Below are positions 10,736 to 21,999 of a DNA stretch of 64,000 nucleotides, piece after piece; the stretch's first letter is position 1, and every line of letters begins with the position of its first letter. The stretch comes from Rana temporaria. Its lineage: Eukaryota > Chordata > Amphibia > Anura > Ranidae. The stretch lies in assembly GCF_905171775.1 (NCBI RefSeq), contig NC_053492.1, forward strand, positions 55,982,004 through 56,046,003, given 5' to 3'. Below the pieces are notes generated by a model. It was not told where the DNA came from, searched no databases, and worked only from the letters and a program-made list of their open reading frames with translations. A program made the translations under genes and the position numbers.

Positions 10736-11159
10736 TACAAATTTTTGGCAAAATTACCTTGCTCGGGGGGGGGGTGAAAAAAGCAGGATGTAATTTTGCG
10801 CTGGACGTGCGCATGTCTGCCCCTATTTATGTGCTCAGCGTAAGCAGGTGGGCCGGCGTATCCTAGGAAGTAGGACGGACGTAGTTGCGCGCATGTGCAC
10901 ATGGGAGCGACCGATCTGCGCATGCTCCGTCGAGGATACGCCGGGCGTAAGCCACTGCTGAACGGTCAGCCCATCATTTGCATAGGGGCACACCCACTTT
11001 CACTTGCGCCCTCAAATTTACCTTACGCCGGCGCAAAGTAACGCGAAAAGGCATCCTGAATCATGTGGTAACCTCACATGATTACGCCGGCGTAGCGCAT
11101 ATGAACTACGCTGCGCATGCATAAGGATGCGCATATCTACCTGAATCTACCCCAGTGTC

Positions 11160-11515
11160 TTTTTGAATACGGATGCAGAGAAGGCCTTTGATAGGGTAAA
11201 CTGTACTTTTATGTTGGCAGTTTTAAAACATATGGGTATAGGGGATCAGATGCTTCAGTGGATTGCTAGTGTTTGTTCTGCCCCACAGGCCTTGGTTAAG
11301 ATAAACGGGGTGTTTTCAGAGCCATTTTTATTTCAAATTTCAGGGTTGTCCTCTCTCACCCTTGTTATTTGCCCTTACGTTAGAGCCGTTTTTGAATAAA
11401 ATCTGGCTAAACCCTGATATTTCAGGGATACTAGTAGGGGATCTGAACCATAAGGTTTCAGCCTATGCAGATGATTTGCCTTTTTCTATGTCCAATCTGC
11501 ACGTATCATTGCCTA
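11160..11515 (+). pseudogene. L1/Tx1-type LINE, ORF2 reverse-transcriptase fragment (decayed)
   Basis: This is the palm region of a LINE reverse transcriptase. One frame reads NTDAEKAFDRVN then MLQWIASVCSAPQALVKING. After a frameshift at about 11360 it continues FALTLEPFLNKIWLNPDISG and VSAYADDLPFS. The YADD box with its two metal-binding aspartates survives. It starts straight after the Harbinger right end, and from about 11515 it dissolves into minisatellite. Roughly 1 kb that should separate it from the endonuclease piece at 7960-8470 is missing. Confidence 0.85.
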
Positions 11516-11519
11516 ATCT

Positions 11520-11870
11520 TGCCCCCTCCACATCAATGTGCCCCCTTACATTAGGTTGCCCCTCCTTCTTACATCAGCGTACCCCCTCCAAATCAATCTG
11601 CCCTACCACATCAGTTCTCCCCTCCTCCTTACATCAGCGTGCCCCCCTACATCAGTTTGCCCAATTCCTTACATCAGTGCGCCCCCGCCTTACATCAATG
11701 TGCCCCCCTTATATTAGTTGTCCCCTCCTCTTTACATCAGTGTGCCCCCCCTACATCAATGTGCCCCCTTTTTATATACGTGTTTACCCTTCTTACGTCA
11801 GTGTACCCCCCTTACATGGGTCTGCCCTCCTTAAATCAATGTGCCCTTGCGCCCCCCTTGCACCAACTAT
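11520..11870 (+). repeat. Minisatellite block 1 (unit about 20 bp, CCTTACATCAGTGTGCCCCC)
   Basis: Diverged units of CCTTACATCAGTGTGCCCCC and variants run from the end of the LINE fragment. The unit length varies between about 18 and 25 bp. Open frames across it are artefacts of the repeat. Confidence 0.9.
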
Positions 11871-11880
11871 AATTAGGCAA

Positions 11881-12018
11881 CTGAGTCACTTGTTGTGAAT
11901 TCATATGAAAGGTTTTAGGTATGTTTGACTTGTTGCTTGCAAACCATTGCATAATGTTTTGTATTTCACTTTTTCAATACATGCGAACAAGGTTTCCCAG
12001 GATTGAAGACTGTTACAC
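11881..12018 (+). repeat. CYP promoter-like module, copy 1 (truncated)
   Basis: It matches the left part of the module at 48931-49285, sharing CATATGAAAGGTTTTAGGT with copy 3, plus TTGCAAACCATTGCATAATG and a CTTTTTCAATACATG block. It is cut at the position of the TATA box by a hAT-type element half at 12019. Confidence 0.75.
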
Positions 12019-12277
12019 TATAGCCTCGTGACTTGGGTGACCCCGCCCCACCTCGTGTCAGGACCCAAGTCCCCAAACACTTTTTATGACAATAACGTGC
12101 ATATTAACCTTTAAAATCAGCACTTTTGATTTTTCCCATAGACTTTTAAAGGGTGTTCTGCGGCTTTTTGAATTTGCCCTGAACACCCCACATTGTTCAC
12201 TGTTCGCCGAACGGGTGAACAGCCAATTTTCGAGTCGAACTCATGTTCGATCGAACATAAAACTCATCTCTACTGAA
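12019..12277. mobile_element. Right half of the TAGGGATGAG hAT-type miniature element
   Basis: It matches 37330-37571: a block centred on CCCAAACACTTTTT, CCCATAGACTTT, CGAGTCGAAC and a terminal CTCATCTCTA. The left half is absent. Confidence 0.7.
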
Positions 12278-12344
12278 AACAAGGATATCCCATACAAGGG
12301 GGCTCAATTTGCTGACCACCTAGAAAATTAATTTTCTATCTGTC

Positions 12345-12450
12345 TATTTATCAGTGTGCCCCCATTTTACGTCAGTGTACCCCTCTTCTTACGTCAGTGT
12401 GCCCCCCTTACATGGGCCTGCCCCCCTTACATCAGTGTGCCTATGCGACC
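12345..12450 (+). repeat. Minisatellite block 2
   Basis: About five units of the TTACGTCAGTGTGCCCCC type, of the same family as block 1. Confidence 0.8.
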
Positions 12451-12479
12451 GCTTTAGTTATATAGTTATGCCACTGAGT

Positions 12480-12718
12480 CACTGTTTATCTTGTTAAGAA
12501 TTCATATGCAAGGTTTTAGGTATGTTTGTACAGCTCTCACATGACACTTGTTTCTTGCAAACCATTGCATAATGTTTTTGACTTTTTCAATATATGTGGG
12601 CAAGGCTTTCTTGGATTGGGGGTTATTGCACTATATGTTAATGAATTTCAAAGGGCAATGTTTATTACTTCAGCTGAAGACTGACTGAGAATAAGGTTTA
12701 CACTACAATCCTAATATG
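12480..12718 (+). repeat. CYP promoter-like module, copy 2 (split)
   Basis: It is very similar to copy 3 at 18979: TTCATATGCAAGGTTTTAGG, GCTCTCACATGACACTTG, and a block centred on AGCTGAAGACTGACTGA. It is interrupted at 12718 by a TGTAGC-family element, and its continuation (ACGATAAG, AGAAATATGGTATTTTGTTT) resumes after 14205. The TATA position reads CTATATGTTAA. The donor position is lost. Confidence 0.85.
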
Positions 12719-14201
12719 TGTAGCACTATCCCCAAAGAAGCTTCTGGTTTGTTTTGGGTGGCATGTTACCTCTGTGACTCAGGGAAGCTCCGATGACAGC
12801 AGGCATCAGATGGACTCCAACTGTAGACATCGGAGGCCTCAATCTCTCGAACGGCTTTGGGGGCACAGACATGTTGCACAATCCTATCTCGTGGGTGGGC
12901 AATCACTCTGTCCTTTGGCGCCAAACTCACCCTACATCTCATGCAGGTGTGGGTAACTCCTCCCACTTTGAGTTCTTTTCTGGGCACATTGCAGACTCAC
13001 GTCACTCCGCTGCACGTGCGGCTAGACTTTCACTACCTGAAGTTAACTCCTTCCTCACCGCACAGTCCAACACCACGACAATTCCTGTCTCTCAATGGCA
13101 GAATAAAATTACACAGTTCCGTTGTCAGAGGCAACAGCCTATCAAGGACGAGCCCCCACGTGTAGCACTACCTCCGAAGGAGCTGCTGGTTTGTTTTGGG
13201 TGACATGTTACCTCTGTGACTTCGCCGTCTAGGGTAGTTGATGAGAGTTGTAGTAATGGAATGTCCACACAGCAGGTGTTCTTTTCTTGTGCTTTTATTT
13301 ACCCAACAAGGTAAAACAGTTGAACTTGGTGAAGAATAGAGGAATAGCAGAAATGGAGAACACAGATTCAGGTGTATGTAAAAGGGAAACAGTCCTGCTT
13401 CCAACGACAAACTTTCACTTTGCCACTCCAGCCGGAATAGGTATAGCGCACCTGGACAGGCCTCTCTCACAAACCTGGCAGCCAGAATGACACTCGAACT
13501 TGGAGTTAAGTCTCTGCCACAGACCCTCCCAATGGTTGCAGAACATGGTGGTCTAGAGTCCTCTTGACTGGACTTAACACCTGGATCTCCTTCAGGTAGT
13601 TTAGATTAGGTTACCGACTGACAGGCAACCAACATCCAGCCTCTCAGTGTCCGGTTCCCTTGGTCCCCGATTGATGGTCAGGCCCCTACTGGAACACCAG
13701 CCTCTCTTGGCACTCCTCAGGCAGACTCTCCACCGAACAGCTTCCTCCAACAGGACGGACAGCCCAGGACCTCTTTAGATGGGGGACCCAGTCGATTACT
13801 GAGTCCCAAGCGATAGATCAGATGCTCTGGGCCAACGTTGTCCCGAAGCTAGGATCTCTGCGTAGCACGTGCACCCCGGCCCGGGAGGCCATTTCCCGGG
13901 GCGCCGTGGAATGGCTACCCTGAAGGTGGGCGCCACACAAGGAAAAGACTCAGGAAGATGGCGTTTGCCCCATAAATACCCCTCCCCAGCATGCACAGTG
14001 AGGAAGCCTCCTCCTGATAGGCTGCTGGAAAAAAGTATGCAGTCCTTGACCCCACTGCTGCCACCTGCCAACCTGGGGTGGGGATGGGGCTGCACCCCAA
14101 GAACAACAGCATGAGCCCACAGCACAGCCAAGCTGGGACAGAAGCTCCAAATTTGAACTAATTTCACTAGCACCGGTTCTGAAAAGTAACCAGGCACTAC
14201 A
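12719..14201 (-). mobile_element. TGTAGC/GCTACA-family element, 1483 bp, 4-bp target duplication TATG
   Basis: In this orientation it begins TGTAGCACTATCCCC and ends GGCACTACA, the reverse of the copies at 16706 and 23922. TATG lies at both borders (12715-12718 and 14202-14205), and removing the element rejoins promoter module copy 2 in register. A second copy of the left ~65 bp (TGTAGCACTACCTCC) lies at 13162, so the left end is duplicated inside the element. No protein is recognised. Confidence 0.8.
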
Positions 14202-14383
14202 TATGAACGATAAGTTCAAGAAATATGGTATTTTGTTTGTATGTTAGGATCATTGTAAATTAAATATTAAACAGCAGCCAGCAGGAGATTGAAAGGGAAG
14301 CCAGCTGTGCTTCAGGCAGAGGGAGGGACCAGGGGAGCAGTGCCAGAAAAAAGGTCATCCAGGGAGAAAATGGCAAACTGAAC

Positions 14384-14735
14384 TTACATCAGAGTTCCCC
14401 CTCACATCAGAATTCCCCCTTACATCATTGTCCCCTTTTGGATCAGTATGCCCCCTTTCTTACATTCGTGTGCCCCACTCCTTACATCAGTGAGCTCCCC
14501 TCCTTATATCTGTGTGCCCCCCTCCTTATATAAGAGTGCTCCCCTCCTTAAATAAATGTGCCCCCCTCCTTATATAAGAGTGCTCCCCTCCTTAAATAAA
14601 TGTGCCCCCCTCCTTACATCAGTGTGCCCTCTTCCTTACATCCGTGTGCCCCCCTCCTTATATCAATGTGCTCCCCTCCTTACATAAATGTGCCCCCTAC
14701 TTACATCAGTGTGCCCCCAGTACATCAGAGTTCCT
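14384..14735 (+). repeat. Minisatellite block 3
   Basis: Units of CCTTACATCAGTGTGCCCCC with many TATATAAGAGTGC and AAATAAATGTGC variants. Two adjacent units at about 14520-14600 are near-exact copies of each other. Confidence 0.85.
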
Positions 14736-15004
14736 GCCGTACATCAATTTGTCTGTGTATTCATATTCTAAACGTTTGTCTGTAAAATGGTGTATCATTA
14801 TGTCATCTGTTTGATTTACTTTTTTTTTATATGTTTTTAGAAATTGCGCTAGTTTTTAAAGCTTTACAATAAATATAGTTATTTAAAGATTTCAGTTTTT
14901 TGTATCTCGTTTTCTATTTTGGCACACTCAAAGTCCCTTACTACCTTGTAGGGTGAGGCTGGGGGCTGGGGGTACTGGTCTCCATTTTTAGCCTCTCTCA
15001 TTTT
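14736..15004. other. AT-rich spacer, nothing recognised
   Basis: It contains CTTTACAATAAATATAG but no gene context. No domain is visible. Confidence 0.4.
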
Positions 15005-15430
15005 ATTTACCCTCCTCTCATCAGTGTGCACACTTGTTACATCAATGTGCCCCGCTCCTCACATCAATGTGCACCTTCAGTACATCAATGTGCCCCCCTC
15101 CTTACATCAGTGTGCCCCCTTACATCAATGTTCTCCCTCCTTACATCAGTGTGCCTCCTTTATATCAGTGTGCCCCATCCTCCTTACATTACTGTGCCCC
15201 TCCTCGCATCAGCGTCCCCCTCTCCTTACACATCACTGTGCCACCCTTATATCTATGTGCCCCCTCTTTACATCAGCATGACACTGTAAGGAGGATGGGG
15301 CACACTGATGTGGCCCCCACATACGTTTTTGACTCTTCCTTACATAAGAGTAAGGAACATAAGCGTGCTCCCCTTATATCAGTGTTCCCTCCACATGTGC
15401 ATGCCCCTCCTTACATCAGTGTGCCCCCCT
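15005..15430 (+). repeat. Minisatellite block 4
   Basis: Same 20-bp family as blocks 1-3, with a short inverted stretch (GTAAGGAGGATGGGGCACAC) at about 15287-15306, where the unit appears on the other strand. Confidence 0.85.
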
Positions 15431-15469
15431 AATTTAAGCAGCATGGCTGTAGCAGCATGTAGGCTCCAA

Positions 15470-15725
15470 TTTCAGGCCTCCTCAGTCTACTTTCCAGAAC
15501 ACTGTGCATTGCAGGCCTCCTTAGACCACCATCCAGAACACTGTGTACATTACAAGCCATTTCAGTACGTCAGGACAAGAGCATTGTGCAATGCATTACA
15601 GGCCTCCTCAGACCACCGTTCAGAGCACTGTGTGCATTACAACTTTACAAGCCTCCTCAGACCATTAACTGGAGCAGTGTGCATTTTAGGCCTCCTCAGA
15701 CGACCTTCCAGAGTGTCTGTGTAGT
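15470..15725 (+). repeat. Second minisatellite, GGCCTCCTCAGACCACC-type units
   Basis: About five diverged units containing GGCCTCCTCAGACCACC followed by AGAACACTGTGCATTACA-like sequence, with a spacing of roughly 45-65 bp. It is unrelated to the CCTTACATCAG family. Confidence 0.75.
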
Positions 15726-15873
15726 TTGTTCAAATCTTAATACCATGAATAACAACATGATATTAGATGTTATTGTTTACTCCAGGAGTATAACTAAATA
15801 CGACTGAAACTAAAACAATTCAGAAGACTAAAATATGACTAAAATTAAAATGGCATTTTAGTCAAAACACTAT

Positions 15874-16620
15874 GGGGCAGATCCACAAAAGGATTACGCC
15901 GGAGTATCTACTGATATGCCGGCGTAATTTTAAATTTCCCGCGTCGTATCTTTGTTTTGAATCCTCAAAACAAGATACAACGGCATCTGAGATCGATCCG
16001 ACAGGCGTACGTCTTCGTACGCTGTCGGATCTAAGATGCAATTTTTCGCTGGCCGCTAGGTGGCGTTCCCGTCGTAATCCACGTTGAGTATGCAAATGAG
16101 CTATTTACGGCGATCCACGAACATACACCGGCCCGTCGCTTTTTTTTTCGTCGTTTGCGTTCGGCTTTTTCCGGCGTATAGTTAAAGCTGCTATACTGAG
16201 GCGTACTCAATGTTAAGTATGGCTGTCCTTCCCGCGTACAATTTTGAATTTTTTAAGTAGTTTGCGTAAGTCGTTCGCAAATAGGAATTTGCGTAGAATG
16301 ACGTCACCGTCGTAAGCATTGGCGGGTTCCGGTTTAATTTTGAGCATGCGCACTAGGATACCCCCAGGGACGGCGCATGCGCAGTTAAAAAAAAAAACGT
16401 TGTTTACGTCGGGTCACGACGTATTTTCATAGAACACGCCCCCATCACTCCCATTTGAAATTGCGTGCCCTTACGCCGCAATAGATACACTACGCCGCCG
16501 TAACTTACCGCGCAGATTCTTTGAGGATTCCCAAAAAGAAAAAGTAAGTTACAGCGGCGAAGTGTATCTTAGATACGCTACGCCTGCCTAAAGATAGGCA
16601 GATCTTTGTGGATCTGCCCC
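15874..16620. mobile_element. Harbinger-type miniature element (GGGGCAGATCCACAAA ends)
   Basis: Its inverted ends are GGGGCAGATCCACAAA and TTTGTGGATCTGCCCC. The interior has GCCGGCGTA and CGTCGTAAG blocks and a TTTTTCCGGCGTATAGTTAA core shared, inverted, with 30467-31144. No clean target duplication was found. Confidence 0.8.
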
Positions 16621-16659
16621 CATGATTAAAACTAAATCAAAACTTGACATTAAAATTAA

Positions 16660-16705
16660 CACTGGTGTGCACACTCCTAACATCAGTGTGCTCACCACCT
16701 CCTTA
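16660..16705 (+). repeat. Minisatellite block 5 (short, left of an insertion)
   Basis: A few units (CTAACATCAGTGTGCTCACC) that continue directly into block 6 when the element at 16706-17762 is removed. Confidence 0.8.
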
Positions 16706-17762
16706 TGTAGCGCCCCCTTACTTTCAGTATGGGCACTACGCTAAAGTTAGTGGGGAATGGGAGAGTTATTTTGCTCCCATTCATGATTTGCTAAATTTAT
16801 GGGCTGCTGTCATTCCTGAACTGTCCTGTAGGTCAGTCTGCGCCCCAGAGGTGTCGATCCCACCCCTGGGCGACAGTTGACGCTAGAGGGGTTCTGGCGG
16901 AGCCGCTTTTCCCCAGCAGCCAGTTGGAGGAGTTGGGCCTCGCTGTGCATGCTGGGGGAGAGTATATCTGTGGCAGACCCCATTTTTGTTGGTTCTTCGC
17001 GGGTTCCAGGTGCGGCACCCACCTTCAGGGTGTGTGCATCCAACAGACCCCGGCGATATGGCCTACCAGGCCAGGGTCGCATGCTACGCGGAGTTCCATG
17101 TTGCTGAAAGGGGCCCCAGTGACTCGCTGGGTCCCTTGCTCTACTGAAGAGATCCCAAGCTATGTGCTGAACGGTGGGGGTTCGGCTCAAGGAGAACCCT
17201 GAGGCAGGTTGTCTGAGGGGCCTGGACGAACCATCAGGGATCTGGTGACTGGGACATTGACAGGTACACTTCAACTGTCACCCGGTGACCCTGACTTAAT
17301 TTACTGGGAGGATTCGCTCAATCCATTCAGCTCATCCAAGTTCTAGGCCTGTGGCAGAGGTCCCTAGAGCCAGGTCTGTGGCAGAGACCTGTTCCTCCCA
17401 GCAACCTTAAAGTGGCGCATCGGCTGCCAAGCTCGTGGCAGGAGTTTGTCCGGGGGCACTTCATCCACTCTGGCTAGAGTGGCGACGAACTGTGTTTATT
17501 ACTACTGAGAGCAGGATTGCTCGCTTCATATCCAGGCCTGATACCGCAAAGTTCTCTATTGCTTCATCAACCTTTCCTCTCTACCTCATGTTGATGTTGG
17601 TCATGTTGGGCTGAGAATAAAGCATTCAGAAAACCTTTATTTATTGTCTGGACATTCGCTCACTGGTCTACTCATCCATTTTACCCCATAGACAACGTTA
17701 AGAGGTAACTTAATTCGCCGATCCAAAAAATAACCAGCAGCTCCTGCGGGGGTATCGCTACA
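16706..17762 (+). mobile_element. TGTAGCG/CGCTACA-family element, 1057 bp, target duplication CTTA
   Basis: It begins TGTAGCGCCCCCTTACTTTC and ends GGGGGTATCGCTACA. CTTA is duplicated at 16702-16705 and 17763-17766; removing it restores the minisatellite word CCTCCTTACATCAG. Inside are AGTATATCTG and, near the right end, GAGAATAAAGCATTC with an AATAAA signal. Short inverted TG..CA ends, a 4-bp duplication of variable sequence and a near-terminal AATAAA fit either a solo LTR or an integrase-type (Ginger-like) DNA element. It codes for no recognised protein. Confidence 0.8.
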
Positions 17763-18720
17763 CTTACATCAGTGTGCATCCTCCCCACATCAGTTTACCC
17801 CCATCCTCCTTACATCAGCGTGCCCCTCTTCAAACATCAGTGTACCCCCCTTACATCAGTGTTCCCTATACTCCTTACATCCGTGAGTCCCTATCCTTAT
17901 ATTAGTGTGCTCCCATCGTTACATCAGTGTCCTTCTATCCTTACATTAGTGTGCCCCCTCCTTACATCAGTGTGTCCCTCTCCTTACATCAGTGTCCTCC
18001 TATCCTTACATCAGTGTTCCCCCTCCTTACATCAGTGTGCCCCCTCCTTACATCAGTGTGTCCCTCTCCTTACATCAGTGTGCCCCCCTTACATCAGTGT
18101 GCTCCCATCCTTAAATCAGTGTGCCCCTCTCCTTACATCAGTGTTCCCGTATCCTCCTTACATCAGTGTGCCCCTCTCCTTACATCAGTGTGCCCCTCTC
18201 CTTACATCAGTGTCCTCCTATCCTTACATTAGTGTTCCCCCTCCTTACATCAGTGTACCCCCTTCTTAAATCAGTGTGTGCCTCTCCTTACATCAGTGTG
18301 CCCCCCTTACATCAGTGTGCCTCCCTTACATCAGTGTGCTCCCATCCTTACATCAATGTGCCCCCTCCTTACATCAGTGTGTCCCTGTCCTTACATCAGT
18401 GTGCTCACCTTATTACATCAGTGTGCCCCTTACATGAATGTGCCCCCTCATTAGATCAGTGTGCCCCCTCTCCTTACATCAGCATGCCCCTTCACATAAA
18501 TGTGCCCCTCCACATCAGTTTTCTTATTTTCCTTACATCAGTGTGCCCCCCCCCTTACATTAGTGTTGCCCCCTACATCAGCTTGCCCTCTTCTTAAGTC
18601 AGTGTGTCCCCCTTCTTACTTCAGTGTGCCCCCCCCTTACATTAGTGTTGCCCCCTACATCAGCTTGCCCTCTTCTTAAGTCAGTGTGTCCTCCTTCTTA
18701 CTTCAGTGTGCCCCCGTACA
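17763..18720 (+). repeat. Minisatellite block 6, the largest array
   Basis: About 45 units of CCTTACATCAGTGTGCCCCT, more regular than the other blocks, with a duplicated ~80-bp stretch near 18540-18710 (CCCCCCTTACATTAGTGTTG twice). Long open frames here simply reflect the unit translated as repeated LHQCAP/YISVP words. Confidence 0.92.
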
Positions 18721-18978
18721 GGTGATGGCATTGGTTGTTAGGACACCGGTGGCCCCAGCAACCAAGTAATTAGGGGGGTGTTCAGAATTTCATTGCCCTC
18801 TCCTAGGCAGTGTAGAAGTGATCACACAGGATGGATCTTTCAGCTGCTCTTGTCACTGTCGGCTATCTCTGAAAGATCGGCTCTGAGTGGTCACTACTGC
18901 ACTGTCTAGGAGAGCCAAATATGACAGGGGAGCCGCGTGGGCCGCCAGAGGTACTTGCGAGCCATGAGACCACTGAGT

Positions 18979-19350
18979 CACAGTTTACCTTGTTGTGAGT
19001 TCATATGAAAGGTTTTAGGTATGTTTGTACAGCTCTCACATGACACTTGTTGCTTGCAAACCATTGCATAATGTTTTTGACTTTTTCAATACATGTGGGC
19101 AAGGCTTCCCTGGATTGAGGGCTGTTGCACTATATTGTAATGCATTTCAAAGGGCAATGTTTATTACTTCAGCTGAAGACTGACTGAAAACAAGGATTAC
19201 ACTACAATCCTAATATAAAAGATAAGAAGTAGACCAGAAATATGGCATTTCGTTTTAATGCCATCAGAATAATTGTTTGAGGTTTATCTGAGGTGCACAA
19301 TTCTTGGACAGAGAATTAGAGATACAGATTTTTCGAGAAAAAAATAAAAT
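18979..19350 (+). repeat. CYP promoter-like module, copy 3
   Basis: Aligned by eye with 48931-49285: CACAGTTTACCTTG, CATATGAAAGG, TTGCAAACCATTGCA, GTGGGCAAGGCTTC, AACAAGGATTACACTACAATCC, and TTTATCTGAGGTGCACA. The TATA position is degraded to TATATTGTAA (19131-19140), and the donor position reads AAAAGATAAG at 19217-19226 instead of AAAAGGTAAG. It therefore looks like a dead promoter, presumably of the lost paralogue whose exon 6 survives at 31546. Confidence 0.7.
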
Positions 19351-19609
19351 AATATTTGGCTAATGTTTTATAAATGCGCATTTCACACAGGGCCAGTGGA
19401 AAGATTTTTGACTACTTCAGCGAAGGTTCATTTTGGTGCCCACCCCTCCCCAACCATTTTCCTGCCACCCCCTTCCCCTCCACAATGCAAACCCCCATCC
19501 CCATATAACATACACTTTATTTGCGCTCTATTAAACTATAGTGGTTCTGGTGATTAGAGTAATTGTTTAACTGACCGGAAAAATAATAACAAAATAATAT
19601 TTTTTTTAT

Positions 19610-19790
19610 TTGTCCGCAGTAACCACCCTCAGCACTGGGGTGAGAGGCATCAATAATAACCCCCAACATCGGTGGTAGCGGCCACAGTGATAACCCCCAA
19701 CATTGATGCCAGTGGCCACAGTCATAACTCTCAGCACTAAGGTGAACAGCAGCAATAATAACCCCCAACATTGGTGCCAGTGGCCCCAGT
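19610..19790. repeat. Short tandem repeat, ATAACCCCCAACATYGRTG units
   Basis: Four diverged units of about 35-65 bp containing AATAACCCCCAACATTGGTG followed by CCAGTGGCCACAGT. Confidence 0.65.
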
Positions 19791-19799
19791 CTGCACGTT

Positions 19800-21999
19800 T
19801 CCACTTCTGGGTGCTGGGCTTTAAACTTCCCACCCACACGTCACCTTCTTTTAAGCACAACACTGCCAGGGAGTGTGGGCGGAACAGACACAGGAGAATA
19901 GGGCGGGAGAAGGGAACAGAACCATATTTCTCTCTTTCCTCTACCATCTGTGAGGGGAGGAGGGAGGAACTGTCAGTGCTGGCTCTCAGTCCTATCCCTT
20001 AAGAATACTTTCCTGTGTCCCTTGCTGAGGTCCTGTGTCCTCCTCCTGCTGCTGATTGGCTGAGTAGAAGGAGGGGTGACTGGACTCACACAGACACATT
20101 GCCACCTGCTGCTGCACTGTGTCTCTCTGTGCAATGGTGGCAGCGGCGGGATGTGTAAAAGAAGTAAGGACAGCAGTGCTGGTGGGGCAGGAGGTAGAAG
20201 ACAGCACAGCCGCCTCTCCTCCAGGTCCCCCACTGCCCACTGTGGCATAGAAGAGAAATATCAAGGGAGACAGTCAGCACTAGTTGTCCCTCGGCTACAC
20301 TAATGCACACAGGGGGATTAGAGTGAGCCCAGGATTAATCGGCACACCCATGAATATAATCTTAAAATTATCACTGATAATCAAAAAAATTTAAAATCTC
20401 AAGGATAATAAAACTACAATAAAATCATAATGATAATGCACCTGATCAGTTCCTTGAAGATATAAAAACTGTGTGATTATTAGAAAATTTGATCAATAAT
20501 AATACCTATATTAATAATATAGTATAATAGAAGCTATAAAAATTGCACAATACCATATGGAAGCTAAATTTGATGTCAAGTACCTTTCAAAACTCTTATA
20601 TGACTGCTGTGTAGATTCTATGTGCCAGTGTGGTTAGGTGAAGAAAAATGGGCTAACTCCCCTATAGGTACTTGTAAACAAGATGGATGGACTCCACAAG
20701 GGTCTGTAAGAAGCATGAATAAAAGCAAAGCAATGCTTAGATGTAGTATTGCAAACTATATCACAGTATGTTTAGTATGCTACTTTTAAACACTGTTGGG
20801 AAGTGGGTAGGGGTCGTTTGGGGGAGGATAAATCGGGGTGTTTACTGGTAGTACCAGCTGTGATAAGTTAGGAGAGCAGCTATTAGAAATTAAGAAAGCA
20901 ATGTACATTATTACTATTACATGAACTGCTGCAATAGAAGGATATGATGGGAATGGGGTGCAGAGAGGAAAAGCAGCAGGGAGAGGAGAGAGTGGGATGA
21001 GCAGTTTAGTCATAGTGCAAGGACTCCAGACAGGGCTGTCAACGGGGGGGGGGATGACTGGTCCTCCTGTAGGGGGCCCAGGCACACTAAATGGCCCAGA
21101 CAGGGGAACGGTTTGGCAGGATGGGGGTTAATTACAGTAACAATGCCCTGTGAGGCTCTCTGCAGCAGCTGAAAGCCGGTTTCTCCCCCTCTCCCTCACA
21201 CTGACATTCAGCTGCTGGAGGGAGAGACACACTGGGCTTAGTTCCTATAATAGCCCCCGTCCCACCGCACCGATCCCCCTCCCTGTCCTTCCTACATCGG
21301 ATTCCCTTCTGTGTGCCCCCCGTTTACCCAGGCACCCCTGCAGCTCTGCCAGCTTCCCTGTCCTACCAGCGGCTGTGTGTACACAGGAGAATCTGTCAGG
21401 ATAGAGAGCAGTGGAAAGGGGCAGGTAAATATGTCACTTACTGGCCCCTTCCTTTAATGAATGAATGGACATGGTGTGCAATCGGTACTGATCGCTCCTG
21501 TGTCCATTGATTACTATGCTTCAGTTTATGCATTAACAGTATCCTCTGTCTCCTGTTCATTCATCATCAGTGTAGCTTAGGAGAAAGTAATCTTTCTATC
21601 TCAAAGGTGAGATGTCAGGGGTCTGTTTTGAAAAAAAAAATAAAAAAATAATTCTAAGAATGTAAAAAAATTTATTGTATACAAATATTTTTTAAACATT
21701 GTAAATAAAAAATAATAATTTAAAAATTGTACGAAAAATCATTTTAAGCATCTTTTTTTAAATAAATGTAAGGGTTTATTTATAGGGGTTATTTGGCCCA
21801 TACAGTGTGAATGAGCGGTTTGTTGGAGCTGCCTGTTACTCTATGAGGATGAGGCTACTGTATGATCACAGCCGCAGGTCCTAATTTGTCAGGTGTGCAG
21901 ATGCAGGTGAGTGGCCCGGAATGCACACTGTCAATGTTTGGAGCTGTACACAGCAATCGCCACATATATAAAAAAAAACACTGCATCACACTGGACATG
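19800..21999. other. Intergenic DNA, nothing recognised
   Basis: It includes a GC-rich stretch at about 20000-20310 and an AT-rich stretch at 20330-20560. Short frames on both strands contain no recognisable domain. An AT-rich run with A8-A10 tracts lies at 21620-21760. Confidence 0.4.

Larger units (their letters stand above)
8470..11153. mobile_element. Two-gene PIF/Harbinger DNA transposon, left end truncated
   Basis: It contains a transposase fragment (+ strand) and a Myb/SANT-like gene (- strand) that converge tail to tail, the two-gene layout of Harbinger elements. The right terminal region (10800-11153) is rich in TACGCCGGCG blocks and ends CCTGAATCTACCCC, like the ends of the Harbinger miniature elements here. 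The left inverted repeat and most of the transposase gene are missing. LINE coding sequence abuts at both sides. Confidence 0.85.

Noticed and set aside
17772..18597. Open frames of repeated YISVP/LHQCAP words
   Set aside because: They are translations of the 20-bp minisatellite in three frames, with no start context or conserved domain.
11520..18720. Regular 20-bp repeats considered as a CRISPR-like array
   Set aside because: Units are directly adjacent, with no unique spacers, and the genome is vertebrate.
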